From assembly GCA_002307055.1 (NCBI GenBank), contig DBTM01000080.1:45211-78279 (forward strand): DNA of 33,069 nucleotides. The letters run 5' to 3'. Each line of letters opens with the position of its first letter. Within the stretch, counting starts at the first letter, position 1. This document shows positions 21,734 to 29,723 of the stretch, piece by piece. Source of the stretch: Clostridiales bacterium UBA1316 (GTDB lineage: Bacteria; Bacillota; Clostridia; Oscillospirales; Oscillospiraceae). A program made the translations under genes and the position numbers. Below the pieces are notes generated by a model that saw nothing but the letters and a program-made list of their open reading frames with translations, did not search any database and was not told the origin of the DNA.

Positions 21734-23086
21734 ATGCTTAAACCGTCAATTTACAATATTGTTGACATTAATGAAAACGAAGAAGTCCTATTGGTAAATG
21801 GATTAAGGCGGAAGACTGTATCGTTTGGCTATGATGAGAGTTGCTATGTCCGGCAACTGATTGAATGTGCTTCTATTGATTACAACGCACTAGACAGTGA
21901 CAAAAAGACATTGGCAGAACATATGTTGAATGATGGTTTTTTAGTTGACGAAAACACGGATGAAATTCTTATAGCAGACTATATGTATAATGAAATTATT
22001 TTTACAAATAAGCCATTGCATTTGACGATAATACCGTCAGAATCTTGTAATTTACGATGTCGCTACTGCTACCAAGACGAACGACATGGTTTTCTCAGCA
22101 TTGAGCAGAGTGACTTAATTATTAAGTTTATATCACAAAACATCCGCCTGTATCCGGCAGTCTGGATAACTTTTTTTGGCGGTGAACCAATGCTTGGTTT
22201 TGATGTCATCGTTGATTTCATGAAGAAGTTAAAAGCAATCGCAAAAAATGTAAGAAAAATTGTCATAGGAAGCATGTCGACAAATGGGACATTGTTAACT
22301 GCCGACCGCCTAAAAACCCTAGTCGAACTTGGTGTTATTAAGTATCAAATCTGTCTTGACGGTTTTAAAGAAGTCCATGATGTTAACCGACCAGCGAAAA
22401 ATGGCGTAAGCTCATTTGAGATAATTTACAAAAATTTATTAGATGCCAAAACGATGAATAAGCGATTCTATATAACTATTCGATCTAATATCGTTTTCAA
22501 AGAAAGAACAAAAGTAATAGAGTTTTTCGAACAAATAAAAAGAGATTTCCTATCAGATAGTAGATTCAGATTTATGCTGCAAAATGTCCGGGATTGGGGT
22601 GGAGAAGAGGTTAAGAGTTTAGATACACACTCGCTCACCGAATACAATGATATTGTTAATATATTGGGTATAGATAATGTGAACTTATTAGGAAAATCTT
22701 CAGAAGATATATTTGCAATCACCGGTCTTTGCCCAGATATTTCGGTTAATTCGTATTATATTGATTACGATTTATCATTAAAAGTATGCTCATTAGCAAA
22801 ATACAAAGATGATACGAGATCCCAATGCAATAATATTGGTTATATAAATAGTGATGGCCAGATGATTATAAATCGTGATAGATTTGCACTTTGGTTGCAA
22901 AGGAAGAATATTGCTGAGAAGTGTGTTCGCTGCAAATATTACCCTTTTTGTTATGGCGCACGTTGCGCTTATGCAAGTCTAATTATGAATAATCTAGTAT
23001 GTGACGATTTACGATATTCCATTGATATGGCAATAAAAAGTCTAAATAACAAGAAAGAACGAAGGCGTTACAAAGATGATAAATGA
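21734..23086 (+). CDS. Radical SAM/SPASM peptide maturase (CcpM-like)
   Basis: 450 residues; AAAGAGG lies about 7 nt before the ATG. The N-terminal 90 residues resemble the peptide-binding region of RiPP maturases. The radical SAM cluster motif is SCNLRCRYCYQ (C105, C109, C112), followed by WITFFGGEPMLG (the GGE motif). The C-terminus carries SPASM-type cysteines: GLCPD near residue 330, KVCS, SQC, and CVRCKYYPFCYGARC near 396-410. Such enzymes cut SAM reductively and install thioether or other carbon-centred links in a precursor peptide. The closest named group by layout is the clostridial CcpM (Cys-rich peptide maturase) family. The next gene overlaps it by 11 nt, so they are co-translated. 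Low GC content marks the whole cluster. Confidence 0.9.
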   Translation: MLKPSIYNIVDINENEEVLLVNGLRRKTVSFGYDESCYVRQLIECASIDYNALDSDKKTLAEHMLNDGFLVDENTDEILIADYMYNEIIFTNKPLHLTIIPSESCNLRCRYCYQDERHGFLSIEQSDLIIKFISQNIRLYPAVWITFFGGEPMLGFDVIVDFMKKLKAIAKNVRKIVIGSMSTNGTLLTADRLKTLVELGVIKYQICLDGFKEVHDVNRPAKNGVSSFEIIYKNLLDAKTMNKRFYITIRSNIVFKERTKVIEFFEQIKRDFLSDSRFRFMLQNVRDWGGEEVKSLDTHSLTEYNDIVNILGIDNVNLLGKSSEDIFAITGLCPDISVNSYYIDYDLSLKVCSLAKYKDDTRSQCNNIGYINSDGQMIINRDRFALWLQRKNIAEKCVRCKYYPFCYGARCAYASLIMNNLVCDDLRYSIDMAIKSLNNKKERRRYKDDK

Positions 23087-23324
23087 GAAGTTAATGCAAA
23101 TATTCCATGATAACGGGGCCTTTATAGACATGAACAACGAAGATTTTGATTTAGAACTCCAGATGGATTCATATGCGTTTATTACACTAATTGTCGAAAT
23201 TGAAAATCAGCTGGATATTCTCATACCTGAAGATTACTTTACACCCGAGAATTTCTCAACATTTCGTAAAATTAACGACTTAATCAATATATTGGTAACA
23301 GCAAAATCAGTGTTAATAAAATGA
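23076..23324 (+). CDS. Acyl-carrier-like protein of a peptide maturation system
   Basis: 82 residues, overlapping the maturase gene by 11 nt. The size and helix pattern are those of an acyl carrier protein, with LQMDSYAFITLIVEIENQLD in place of the usual DSL...VEL..IE segment. A serine (in MDSY) sits where the phosphopantetheine arm would attach, and IPEDYFTPENFSTFRKINDL matches the end of an ACP. In known clostridial peptide-maturation loci an ACP-related protein accompanies the CcpM-like enzyme. Whether it carries an acyl group is not known. The fold could instead serve only as a docking partner. Confidence 0.82.
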   Translation: MINEKLMQIFHDNGAFIDMNNEDFDLELQMDSYAFITLIVEIENQLDILIPEDYFTPENFSTFRKINDLINILVTAKSVLIK

Positions 23325-23376
23325 ATGCTCAGTTCCAATTGTTGATGGAGAATAATGAAGAAAGGAGATGAATATC

Positions 23377-23589
23377 GTGGAGAAAAGAGTTCTGAAGAAG
23401 AAATCTCAGGATTACCAAGTCACAATGTACAATATTGTCGAGGCAATCGGGGACTTCTTCAAAACGATCTTCGGTGGGCACGATGGTTGTTCCATTCAAT
23501 TAATTTGTGCTGGTAATGCAAATTCCCAGGGTAATTGCACCCCACAACAGCCAACACCACCAGCCGATGAGTCCTCTGGCGGAAATTGA
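23377..23589 (+). CDS. Candidate RiPP precursor peptide (CLI_3235-like, 70 aa)
   Basis: A GTG at 23377 has GAAAGGAG 9-10 nt upstream. The ATG at 23368 is almost on top of the ribosome site and less likely. The peptide has a basic, amphipathic leader (MEKRVLKKKSQDYQVTMYNI, then VEAIGDFFKTIFGG) ending in a Gly-Gly pair at residues 33-34. The 36-residue core has three cysteines (C38, C44, C54) and ends in a Pro/Ser/Gly-rich tail. It sits between the ACP-like gene and the protease gene, the position of the precursor in comparable clusters. The core is less cysteine-rich than most CLI_3235-type peptides. The modification is probably a thioether link made by the radical SAM enzyme (inference). Confidence 0.78.
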   Translation: MEKRVLKKKSQDYQVTMYNIVEAIGDFFKTIFGGHDGCSIQLICAGNANSQGNCTPQQPTPPADESSGGN

Positions 23590-23621
23590 GAATCGTACAT
23601 ACTAAGACTCTGAGTTTTAAC

Positions 23622-23651
23622 GTACCCATCCAGCATCAACTGGATGGGTAC
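23622..23651 (+). other. Perfect intercistronic hairpin after the precursor gene
   Basis: GTACCCATCCAG (23622-23633) and CTGGATGGGTAC (23640-23651) form a perfect 12-bp stem with a 6-nt loop. No T-run follows. Such hairpins after a precursor gene often protect its mRNA or allow partial termination, giving more precursor than enzyme. Confidence 0.65.
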
Positions 23652-23737
23652 ATCAGGGGCAAAAAGCTGAAAGACTATATTACTGAACAAGTTTGATCGG
23701 TCCAGAATAAATAAATAAGGGAGTCTATAAGAGCACT

Positions 23738-25567
23738 ATGACTAACAACATTGATGTCGTTATTATCGATAGCGGTATTAACACGAGTCATTTGCCGTAT
23801 GATAATATTGTTGGTGGCATGACAATTCAACAAAATATTGAGCGCGATGGATTTGAATTTATCGATAATGAGTATAACGATGAAATTGGTCACGGCACCG
23901 CAATAACCGATTTATTCATTAAGCTGAACCCTTTAATAAAAATTTATGCTATAAAAATATTTTCTCAAGCAATTGAAACAGATGAGAAGCTCTTAATGAC
24001 TGCATTAGAATATGTTTATCAAAAATTAAAATGCAAAGTAATAAATCTTAGCATTGGTATACGCACGAGTATTGAAAAGAAAGCCTTGTATGAATTGTGT
24101 AATAAACTACTCCTTGATAAGAAAATAATAATAGTGGCGGCATTTGATAATGGAGGTGCAATATCATACCCGGCAGCATTTGATAATGTTATTGGCGTTG
24201 ATAACAATGGAAAATATCACAAGATTAGTGAATATGATTACATATGTAACTCACCTATAAACATTAGATGCTCAGTACGCAATCAGCTTCTATGGAATGG
24301 CAAAGAAAAAACGATATGTCACGGAAATAGCTTCCTAGCACCGCATATTGCAAATATAATACTACTCGCTTATAACAATGAAATCAAAACATATGAAGAA
24401 TTACAGGGTTATTTAAAGACAAATTCAACGAATTTTTTCGAATTCCCAATTCCTGAATTAAAACAACAGACATTCCGTATAGAGAAGGCTGTTGTGTTTC
24501 CATTTAACAAAGAAATACATAGTATGGCACGTTTTGAGACAATGCTGCCTTTCACGATCAATACATACTACGATACTAGATACCAAAGAAATGTAGGGAA
24601 AGCATTGAGTTCATTTGGAATTTCAAACGATAAAATAATATGCGATATTGATTCATTAAATTGGAATGAAGATTTCGACACTTTCATTTTAGGGCATACA
24701 AGCGAAATCAGCGAACTGATGAATTATAACTACGTTAACAGGTTTATTAATCTCTGTCTTATGTATAGAAAGAACCTTTTTTGTTTTGATGATATTGGGA
24801 TATCGGAAGATACAAAAAAGCGATTCCTGGCACAGGGGTTAAAGATATATTTCCCGAATATAAAAAAAGAAACCAGAATTAGTAACACCGTCGGAAAACT
24901 CTATAAACTTGCATCTCCTGTTCTTGGTATATTTGGAACCAGTTCGCGCCAAGGTAAATTTACTTTACAACTTCATTTACGCAGTATGTTTATGGCGCAT
25001 GGCTACACTGTTGCTCAAATCGGTACTGAACCATCGTCACTATTGTATGGGTTCGACGGCTGCTATCCGCTGGGATATAACTCGAATGAAATGTATACCA
25101 ATAGCAGCGATAGAATAATCGACTTAAATAACTTATTCTCCGAAGCAGACTCATTGAATCCAGATATTCTAATTTTTGGATCACAATCTCATACTGTTCC
25201 CAGAAATGTCGGGCATATTGGGTGTTATCCTTTGTATCAACAAGATATAATATTTGCTTCAAATCCTGATGGATATATACTATGTGTCAATATATTTGAT
25301 GAAGACGACTATATTGATAGAACAATCAATTACCTAGAATCAATCAGTACGGGTAAGGTTATCGCTTTAGTGATCTCACCAATGCGGGAAGCTGATAAAT
25401 TGTTCCAATTCAGAGAAACAGACTCAATACATAGTAATAACGAGCATGACAAATTACAGAAATTCGCTGAAAAAACAAAAAAGAGAACCGATAAACCAGT
25501 TTACGATTTTTCGGAAAAGAATCTGAATTTACTGTTTAACAGCATAATAAATTACTACGCGGATTAG
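23738..25567 (+). CDS. Subtilisin-like protease fused to a P-loop peptide-maturation domain
   Basis: 609 residues. Residues 1-230 are an S8 subtilisin-like domain with no signal or propeptide. It has D11 in VVIIDSGI, H52 in IGHGTA, the oxyanion N138 in AAFDNGG and S198 in GNSFLAPH, so all catalytic residues are present and the protease should act inside the cell. From about 265 onward is a second domain like the clostridial TIGR04066-type peptide-maturation protein. It has a P-loop GTSSRQGKFT at about 400-409 (DUF1611/BioD-like GTxxxxGK form) and a TEPSSLLYGFDGCYPLGYNS segment. The fusion suggests ATP-dependent, leader-specific cleavage of the precursor before export. ATP binding and the target are inferred. 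Confidence 0.82.
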   Translation: MTNNIDVVIIDSGINTSHLPYDNIVGGMTIQQNIERDGFEFIDNEYNDEIGHGTAITDLFIKLNPLIKIYAIKIFSQAIETDEKLLMTALEYVYQKLKCKVINLSIGIRTSIEKKALYELCNKLLLDKKIIIVAAFDNGGAISYPAAFDNVIGVDNNGKYHKISEYDYICNSPINIRCSVRNQLLWNGKEKTICHGNSFLAPHIANIILLAYNNEIKTYEELQGYLKTNSTNFFEFPIPELKQQTFRIEKAVVFPFNKEIHSMARFETMLPFTINTYYDTRYQRNVGKALSSFGISNDKIICDIDSLNWNEDFDTFILGHTSEISELMNYNYVNRFINLCLMYRKNLFCFDDIGISEDTKKRFLAQGLKIYFPNIKKETRISNTVGKLYKLASPVLGIFGTSSRQGKFTLQLHLRSMFMAHGYTVAQIGTEPSSLLYGFDGCYPLGYNSNEMYTNSSDRIIDLNNLFSEADSLNPDILIFGSQSHTVPRNVGHIGCYPLYQQDIIFASNPDGYILCVNIFDEDDYIDRTINYLESISTGKVIALVISPMREADKLFQFRETDSIHSNNEHDKLQKFAEKTKKRTDKPVYDFSEKNLNLLFNSIINYYAD

Positions 25568-25602
25568 TAACATTACTTATATTTAATCAAGGATGTGTAA
25601 GC

Positions 25603-27372
25603 ATGAAACAAAAGCTCTTTTACAATCTATATTTGTTGAAGATCGTACTCAAAATCTCGCCTGGAAGAGTGATTGCAGAGTTATTGATGACTCTAATAGG
25701 CGTAGGAATGAGTATATTTAGTAATGTTATTTTCATAAAATATATCATTGATTCATTGACGACTGTAAGAAATTTTGATCATTTATTACGCATTATATTG
25801 ATATACGCAACTCTGACTGTATTCTCAAGTATTATGAGCAATATTGTTTCAATCAGGATTGTGCCGCTTTCTGATAAGAATATCTCGAAGCATGTGCAAG
25901 AGATGATATTCAGAAAGATTACCAATATTGATCTTGCTTGCTATGATGATCCACAATTTTACAACGATTACGTTCTTGCTCTGCGTGAGGTCATGAGCAG
26001 GACAACTAATACCTGGAATATTACAAATGGCTTTATTAAGAATGTTACAACTGTAATTGCGCTGATAGCTTTTGTTGTCACATTTGATCGAATGATGTTA
26101 CTATTCTCAATGATTCCGCTTGTTATAGGTGTTGTTACAGCGGTCATTGGGAATAGAGTGACATTTCAATTTAGAACAAAGTTATTAAAAACGGATAGAC
26201 TGACAAATTATGTCGGTAGAGTCTTTTATCAAAAAGCGTTTTCAAAGGAATTGCAATCATCAAACATCGGAGAGGTTATGTTTAAAATGCTTGAAGATGC
26301 AATTTCTAATTCAAAAACGATTATTAAAGACTTCAGCTTAAAAAATATTTTGGTTTACTTTACGGCACAAAATGTAAATTCATTATTTGGTTATATCCCA
26401 ATGGTAACATATCTGAGTTATCAAGCCATTGTTGTCAACGCAATTACAGTTGGTACCCTGGTGGGACTGTTGAATGCGGCGACAAACGTCACCGCAGCTA
26501 TGGGGTCTGCTATTGGTATTATAGGTCAACTAGACGAAAATGCAATTTACATAAAGAAAATATATGAAATACTCAATTACAAGAACAAAGTAGAAAGCGG
26601 CAGTTTGTCCGTGCCTGAACTCAGTGCCGATTATAGGATTGAGCTGCGAAACGTTTCGTTCCGCTACACTGATAATGATGCGTATATATTACGTGATATA
26701 AACATGGTGATATCGAAGGGGAAAAAAATCGCAATTGTTGGTGAAAATGGAGCCGGAAAAACAACATTGGTCAAATTACTAAACAGATTTTACGATCCTT
26801 CGAATGGCGAGATCTTGCTTAATGGTGTTAATATCAAACTGTATGATATACAAAAATATAGATCTGTGATTTGCACCATATTCCAAGATTTTCAAATATA
26901 TGCTGCAACTGTAGCGGAAAATGTATTAATGGATCATTATGATTTTTCGAGTGAAGAAACAATTAAGAATAGCTTAAAAGAATGCAGATTGGATTTAGGT
27001 GATATTCAACAGGCTCTAACTCGAGAGTTTGATGACAATGGTATTGTTCTATCCGGCGGTCAAACGCAAAAACTTGCACTTGCACGTATCTTCGCCCGCA
27101 GCGATCAAGCAAATGGTATTCTTATACTGGATGAACCCTCGAGTGCACTTGACCCTGTATCAGAATATCATATTATCAATAACATAAAGGACAAGTTTAA
27201 AGATAAAGCTATAATATTTATCTCTCATAGACTAGCCACAACGAAAGATGTGGATCACATATATCTATTAGAAAATGGCGGAATCAAGGAAGAGGGATCG
27301 CATAACGATCTCATGAACGTACAAGGACTCTATGCTGAAATGTTTTCCAAGCAAGCAGAAAAATTCAAATGA
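25603..27372 (+). CDS. ABC transporter, exporter type (fused membrane and ATPase domains)
   Basis: 589 residues; AAGGA is about 9 nt before the ATG. Residues 1-320 hold about six membrane segments. The ATPase domain has Walker A GENGAGKTT at 380-388, signature LSGGQTQKLALARIF from 483, Walker B ILILDEPSSALDP at about 506-518 and the H-loop ISHRLATT. There is no N-terminal C39 peptidase domain, unlike many bacteriocin exporters, so leader removal must be done by another protein such as the S8 protease encoded just upstream. It most likely exports the matured peptide. The next gene starts within about 30 nt. Confidence 0.92.
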   Translation: MKQKLFYNLYLLKIVLKISPGRVIAELLMTLIGVGMSIFSNVIFIKYIIDSLTTVRNFDHLLRIILIYATLTVFSSIMSNIVSIRIVPLSDKNISKHVQEMIFRKITNIDLACYDDPQFYNDYVLALREVMSRTTNTWNITNGFIKNVTTVIALIAFVVTFDRMMLLFSMIPLVIGVVTAVIGNRVTFQFRTKLLKTDRLTNYVGRVFYQKAFSKELQSSNIGEVMFKMLEDAISNSKTIIKDFSLKNILVYFTAQNVNSLFGYIPMVTYLSYQAIVVNAITVGTLVGLLNAATNVTAAMGSAIGIIGQLDENAIYIKKIYEILNYKNKVESGSLSVPELSADYRIELRNVSFRYTDNDAYILRDINMVISKGKKIAIVGENGAGKTTLVKLLNRFYDPSNGEILLNGVNIKLYDIQKYRSVICTIFQDFQIYAATVAENVLMDHYDFSSEETIKNSLKECRLDLGDIQQALTREFDDNGIVLSGGQTQKLALARIFARSDQANGILILDEPSSALDPVSEYHIINNIKDKFKDKAIIFISHRLATTKDVDHIYLLENGGIKEEGSHNDLMNVQGLYAEMFSKQAEKFK

Positions 27373-27401
27373 TGATCGACAAAAGGAAAGGATGCTATGC
27401 A

Positions 27402-28499
27402 ATGAAAAGAAATGTGCTCCCTGTAACCATGCCAACAATAACGACAGCAACCGGTTATGCCGATGCATTGGCAATATTGCAGAGCAACTCGTCTGCATTC
27501 GATTGGATATATTCTCATTATATCCAAATTTTTGCTCTACAAACGATGCCTAAGAATACGAAGAAAGATTATTGGCATCTATCTGGGCATACTGAGAGTT
27601 TCTTCTGCGACTTTGACCAAAGAAGGATTGGCAATACTACAAATGATGGGATAATGTTCGATAGAGAACGTTGTCCTTATCTAAATATCTTTGAAATTCC
27701 ACATGAATTTATAAAATATAATAATGGTGATTATGTCTCATTCATTAAATACTGTATTGATAACCGCATGTATATCTACGCTATTATTGATACAAGTAAG
27801 GTTAAGGCTTACAAATCACCATATCCGTCGCATCCAGTATTGATTTATGGTTATGACGATGATTTATTTGAGTTCTATTTTTGTGATTTTTTAGATTTTA
27901 GCACGTTTGGATTTAATTCTTTGACATATTCAGAGGCTGAAACTGCGTTTAAGAACTCAGTTAATACTGAATTTCCCTTAGTAAAATCGATTGCTGCTAT
28001 TCGATTTGTGAACAATGCTTCTTTCGAGTTTAATATGGGATACGTGCGAGATTCAATTAAAGATTACATAATGCCAGATAAAACCACTGCTGAAAGGTTT
28101 GCAAAATATGCGACATCACACTTCACTGTACTAAATTGGCAAGCTAACGCTTTTTTAGGCGTCGATTTTTACGACTTTTTATCAGAGTTCTTTAGAATTG
28201 AATTAGAGTTAAATATGTATCCATCGGATATCATCCCCTTTCACGCATTGTATGATCATAAAGAGATGATGTGTAAAAGGCTAGAGTATTTTTTTGATAA
28301 GGAATATATCAATCAGAATAAAAGGCAGTATGCATTCGAGTTTGAAAAAGAGGTTCGTGACAAAGCTGTAATTATTAGGAATATGATTCTTAAGTTTAAC
28401 CTAAAGCGCGATAACACCGTAAAGGATAAGCTAAATTCATTATTAGCAGAAACAAGGGCAAAAGAGATCGAATTACTTAAGAATATCTTTGATATTTGA
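27402..28499 (+). CDS. Peptide-cluster protein with possible BtrH/C39-like fold
   Basis: 365 residues from the ATG at 27402, preceded by GGAAAGGA. An ATG at 27369 overlapping the transporter stop is a weaker choice. The N-terminal half contains FDWIYSHYIQIFA, a cysteine in RERCPYL (C91), and HPVLIYGYDDDLFEFYFCDF with H144 and D162. This arrangement resembles the N-terminal domain of BtrH-type acyltransferases and related C39-like (papain-fold) proteins found beside natural-product genes. The C-terminal half is helical and unrecognised. It closes the cluster. A Cys-His-Asp set would allow either acyl transfer from the ACP-like protein or proteolysis; neither is proven. The similarity is from memory of motif patterns. 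Confidence 0.6.
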   Translation: MKRNVLPVTMPTITTATGYADALAILQSNSSAFDWIYSHYIQIFALQTMPKNTKKDYWHLSGHTESFFCDFDQRRIGNTTNDGIMFDRERCPYLNIFEIPHEFIKYNNGDYVSFIKYCIDNRMYIYAIIDTSKVKAYKSPYPSHPVLIYGYDDDLFEFYFCDFLDFSTFGFNSLTYSEAETAFKNSVNTEFPLVKSIAAIRFVNNASFEFNMGYVRDSIKDYIMPDKTTAERFAKYATSHFTVLNWQANAFLGVDFYDFLSEFFRIELELNMYPSDIIPFHALYDHKEMMCKRLEYFFDKEYINQNKRQYAFEFEKEVRDKAVIIRNMILKFNLKRDNTVKDKLNSLLAETRAKEIELLKNIFDI

Positions 28500-28738
28500 A
28501 TTAGCGTAACAATCTTTGTACAGCGTTTAATAATGTATACCCCCACGCTGATTTCGACGGCGCGGACATAGGCGATACAGGGGGCGGTTCTCCGATTGAT
28601 AATCACCTCAACACGATATAAAATGATGATGGGTTAATTTGTCCAAGGTACAGAGAAGAAAATGTAATAACGGGATATGTCATGTGATAATGAATTTTTA
28701 GATGTAATCGTAGACAGTTAACGTAAAACCAGAAAGAA
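28500..28738. other. Non-coding remnant zone
   Basis: No intact gene was found. A short plus-strand frame (about 28509-28619) reads FNNVYPHADFDGADIGDTGG and SPIDNHLNTI before a stop, and may be a relic of an accessory gene or toxin tail. At 28712-28731 lies a decayed copy of the sequence that follows the DUF2691-like gene at 33046-33065. Confidence 0.4.
28712..28731 (+). repeat. Decayed repeat, copy 1
   Basis: AGACAGTTAACGTAAAACCA matches GGACGGTTAGCGTGAAACCA at 33046-33065 in 16 of 20 positions. All four differences are A here and G there. The flanks before both (TTTTAGATGTAATC and TTTTAAATATGATA) are also similar. Confidence 0.5.
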
Positions 28739-28781
28739 ACAAACAGGGGACAGTTCGGGCCACCCGCCCAAACTGTCCCCT
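28733..28781 (-). terminator. Intrinsic terminator of the livF remnant
   Basis: AGGGGACAGTT (28745-28755) and AACTGTCCCCT (28771-28781) form a perfect 11-bp stem with an inner GGGC pairing. On the minus strand the hairpin is followed by GTTTGTTTCTTTC. It lies about 17 nt past the livF stop codon. Confidence 0.65.
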
Positions 28782-28798
28782 ATATTATTCTCTGCCGT

Positions 28799-28838
28799 TC
28801 ACGCCCCCAAATAAGACGCCTTTACCGCGTCATTACTC
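28799..28838 (-). pseudogene. livF: livF remnant, last codons (split by IS66)
   Basis: When the IS element and one copy of the 8-bp duplication are removed, the frame from the other side continues LLSN-DAVKASYLGA and stops at 28799-28801. This is the usual LivF C-terminus, ending in YLG. The fragment proves that the IS66 element inserted into the 3' end of a branched-chain amino-acid ABC ATPase gene. Confidence 0.9.
28831..28838. repeat. 8-bp target site duplication, left copy
   Basis: CATTACTC at 28831-28838 is repeated exactly at 31297-31304, immediately outside the two inverted ends of the IS66 element. IS66 elements make 8-bp duplications, so the insertion is recent and undisturbed. Confidence 0.95.
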
Positions 28839-28950
28839 GTAACCGTCAAATAGAGGGGCACCTACGATAGGAGCAGAAAGCAAGGTACAATAACTCCACA
28901 AGGACTTGAAAAACCACACATGGTAAATCAAGACGAATTGGAGGGAATGA

Positions 28951-29307
28951 ATGAACACCAGAGATATCGCATCGGAATACCGGCTGGCGCACTGGTCACA
29001 GGTAATGAGGGATCGAGCAGATAAGGGGCTCTCAATAAAAGCATATTGTGAGGAAGCCGGGATTCATGAGAACACATATTTCTACTGGCAACACAAACTG
29101 CGCGAGGCGGCGTGCACCGGGATACAGGCGACAACTGACGAAGTGAAAGCGATTGTTCCAAAAGGATGGGCAACGGTCGATGTCCGCGAGGATGAAGAGA
29201 AGACGCTAGGCTTGACGGTCGAGGTTGGCGGATGCCGAATCATCGTCAGCGTAGACACGAATCCGGAGCTTCTCATCCATGTTTGCCGGGCGTTGAAAAC
29301 TTTATGA
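28951..29307 (+). CDS. tnpA: IS66 TnpA-type protein
   Basis: 118 residues; GGAGGG is 5-8 nt before the ATG. The N-terminal helix-turn-helix (REYRLAHWSQVMRDRADKGL-like pattern, then SIKAYCEEAGIHENTYFYWQHKLRE) is the DNA-binding part of IS66 OrfA proteins. The C-terminal part (GLTVEVGGCRIIVSVDTNPELL) is also typical. It helps transposition together with TnpB and TnpC. Its stop codon overlaps the tnpB start (ATGA), indicating coupled translation. Confidence 0.92.
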   Translation: MNTRDIASEYRLAHWSQVMRDRADKGLSIKAYCEEAGIHENTYFYWQHKLREAACTGIQATTDEVKAIVPKGWATVDVREDEEKTLGLTVEVGGCRIIVSVDTNPELLIHVCRALKTL

Positions 29308-29657
29308 TCAGCTTCAGTGGGAAACCCTGCTATCTTGCCTGCGGAGCAACCGACATGAGAAAATCGATAAACGGGCTTGCTACAATCGTGGAAGGGAGCT
29401 TTAAGCTTGATCCTTTCAGTGGGGCTCTGTTTGTATTCTGCAATCGGACTCGTGACCGTCTAAAAATACTTGAATGGGACGGCGACGGTTTTTGGCTGTA
29501 TTTCAAGCGTCTGGAGAAGGGACATTTCAAGTGGCCTGGCGAAGGAGAATCGGCGACGATGGACCTTTCCGGAGAAGAACTGACGATCTTGCTGGGTGGC
29601 GCGAAAGTGGAGCTGAAGCTCCGGCGAAACGAAGTCACAGAGCGGCATTTGGCATAA
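29304..29657 (+). CDS. tnpB: IS66 TnpB-type accessory protein
   Basis: 117 residues from the ATG at 29304, which overlaps the tnpA stop. The sequence starts MISFSGKPCYLACGATDMRK and contains SINGLATIV, FVFCNRTRDRLKILEWDGDG and FWLYFKRLEKGHFKWP, the signature of the IS66 Orf2-like (PF05717) family. The exact role in transposition is unknown, but the protein is needed in studied elements. The frame is full length. Confidence 0.95.
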   Translation: MISFSGKPCYLACGATDMRKSINGLATIVEGSFKLDPFSGALFVFCNRTRDRLKILEWDGDGFWLYFKRLEKGHFKWPGEGESATMDLSGEELTILLGGAKVELKLRRNEVTERHLA

Positions 29658-29688
29658 AAAATATACTGCTAAAAATCGGTAATATTTC

Positions 29689-29717
29689 TTGTGATTGCAA
29701 TGCTTTTATGGTATAAT
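29689..29717 (+). promoter_or_regulatory. Promoter immediately before tnpC
   Basis: TTGTGA (29689-29694) and TATAAT (29712-29717) are 17 nt apart. The expected transcription start is near 29724, the tnpC ATG itself, so this transcript would be leaderless or nearly so. Confidence 0.5.
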
Positions 29718-29723
29718 TTAGGC

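Noticed and set aside
25603..25900. C39 leader-peptidase domain at the start of the ABC exporter
   Set aside because: The protein begins directly with membrane segments. There is no room for the roughly 150-residue domain and no Cys/His motif.
21734..28499. Lanthipeptide or sactipeptide cluster
   Set aside because: No LanB/LanC/LanM-like gene is present. A sactionine bond is not excluded, but the gene set matches CcpM-type systems better.
28231..28606. Minus-strand frame of about 97 codons at the end of the cluster
   Set aside because: It is largely antisense to the last cluster gene and has no ribosome site.
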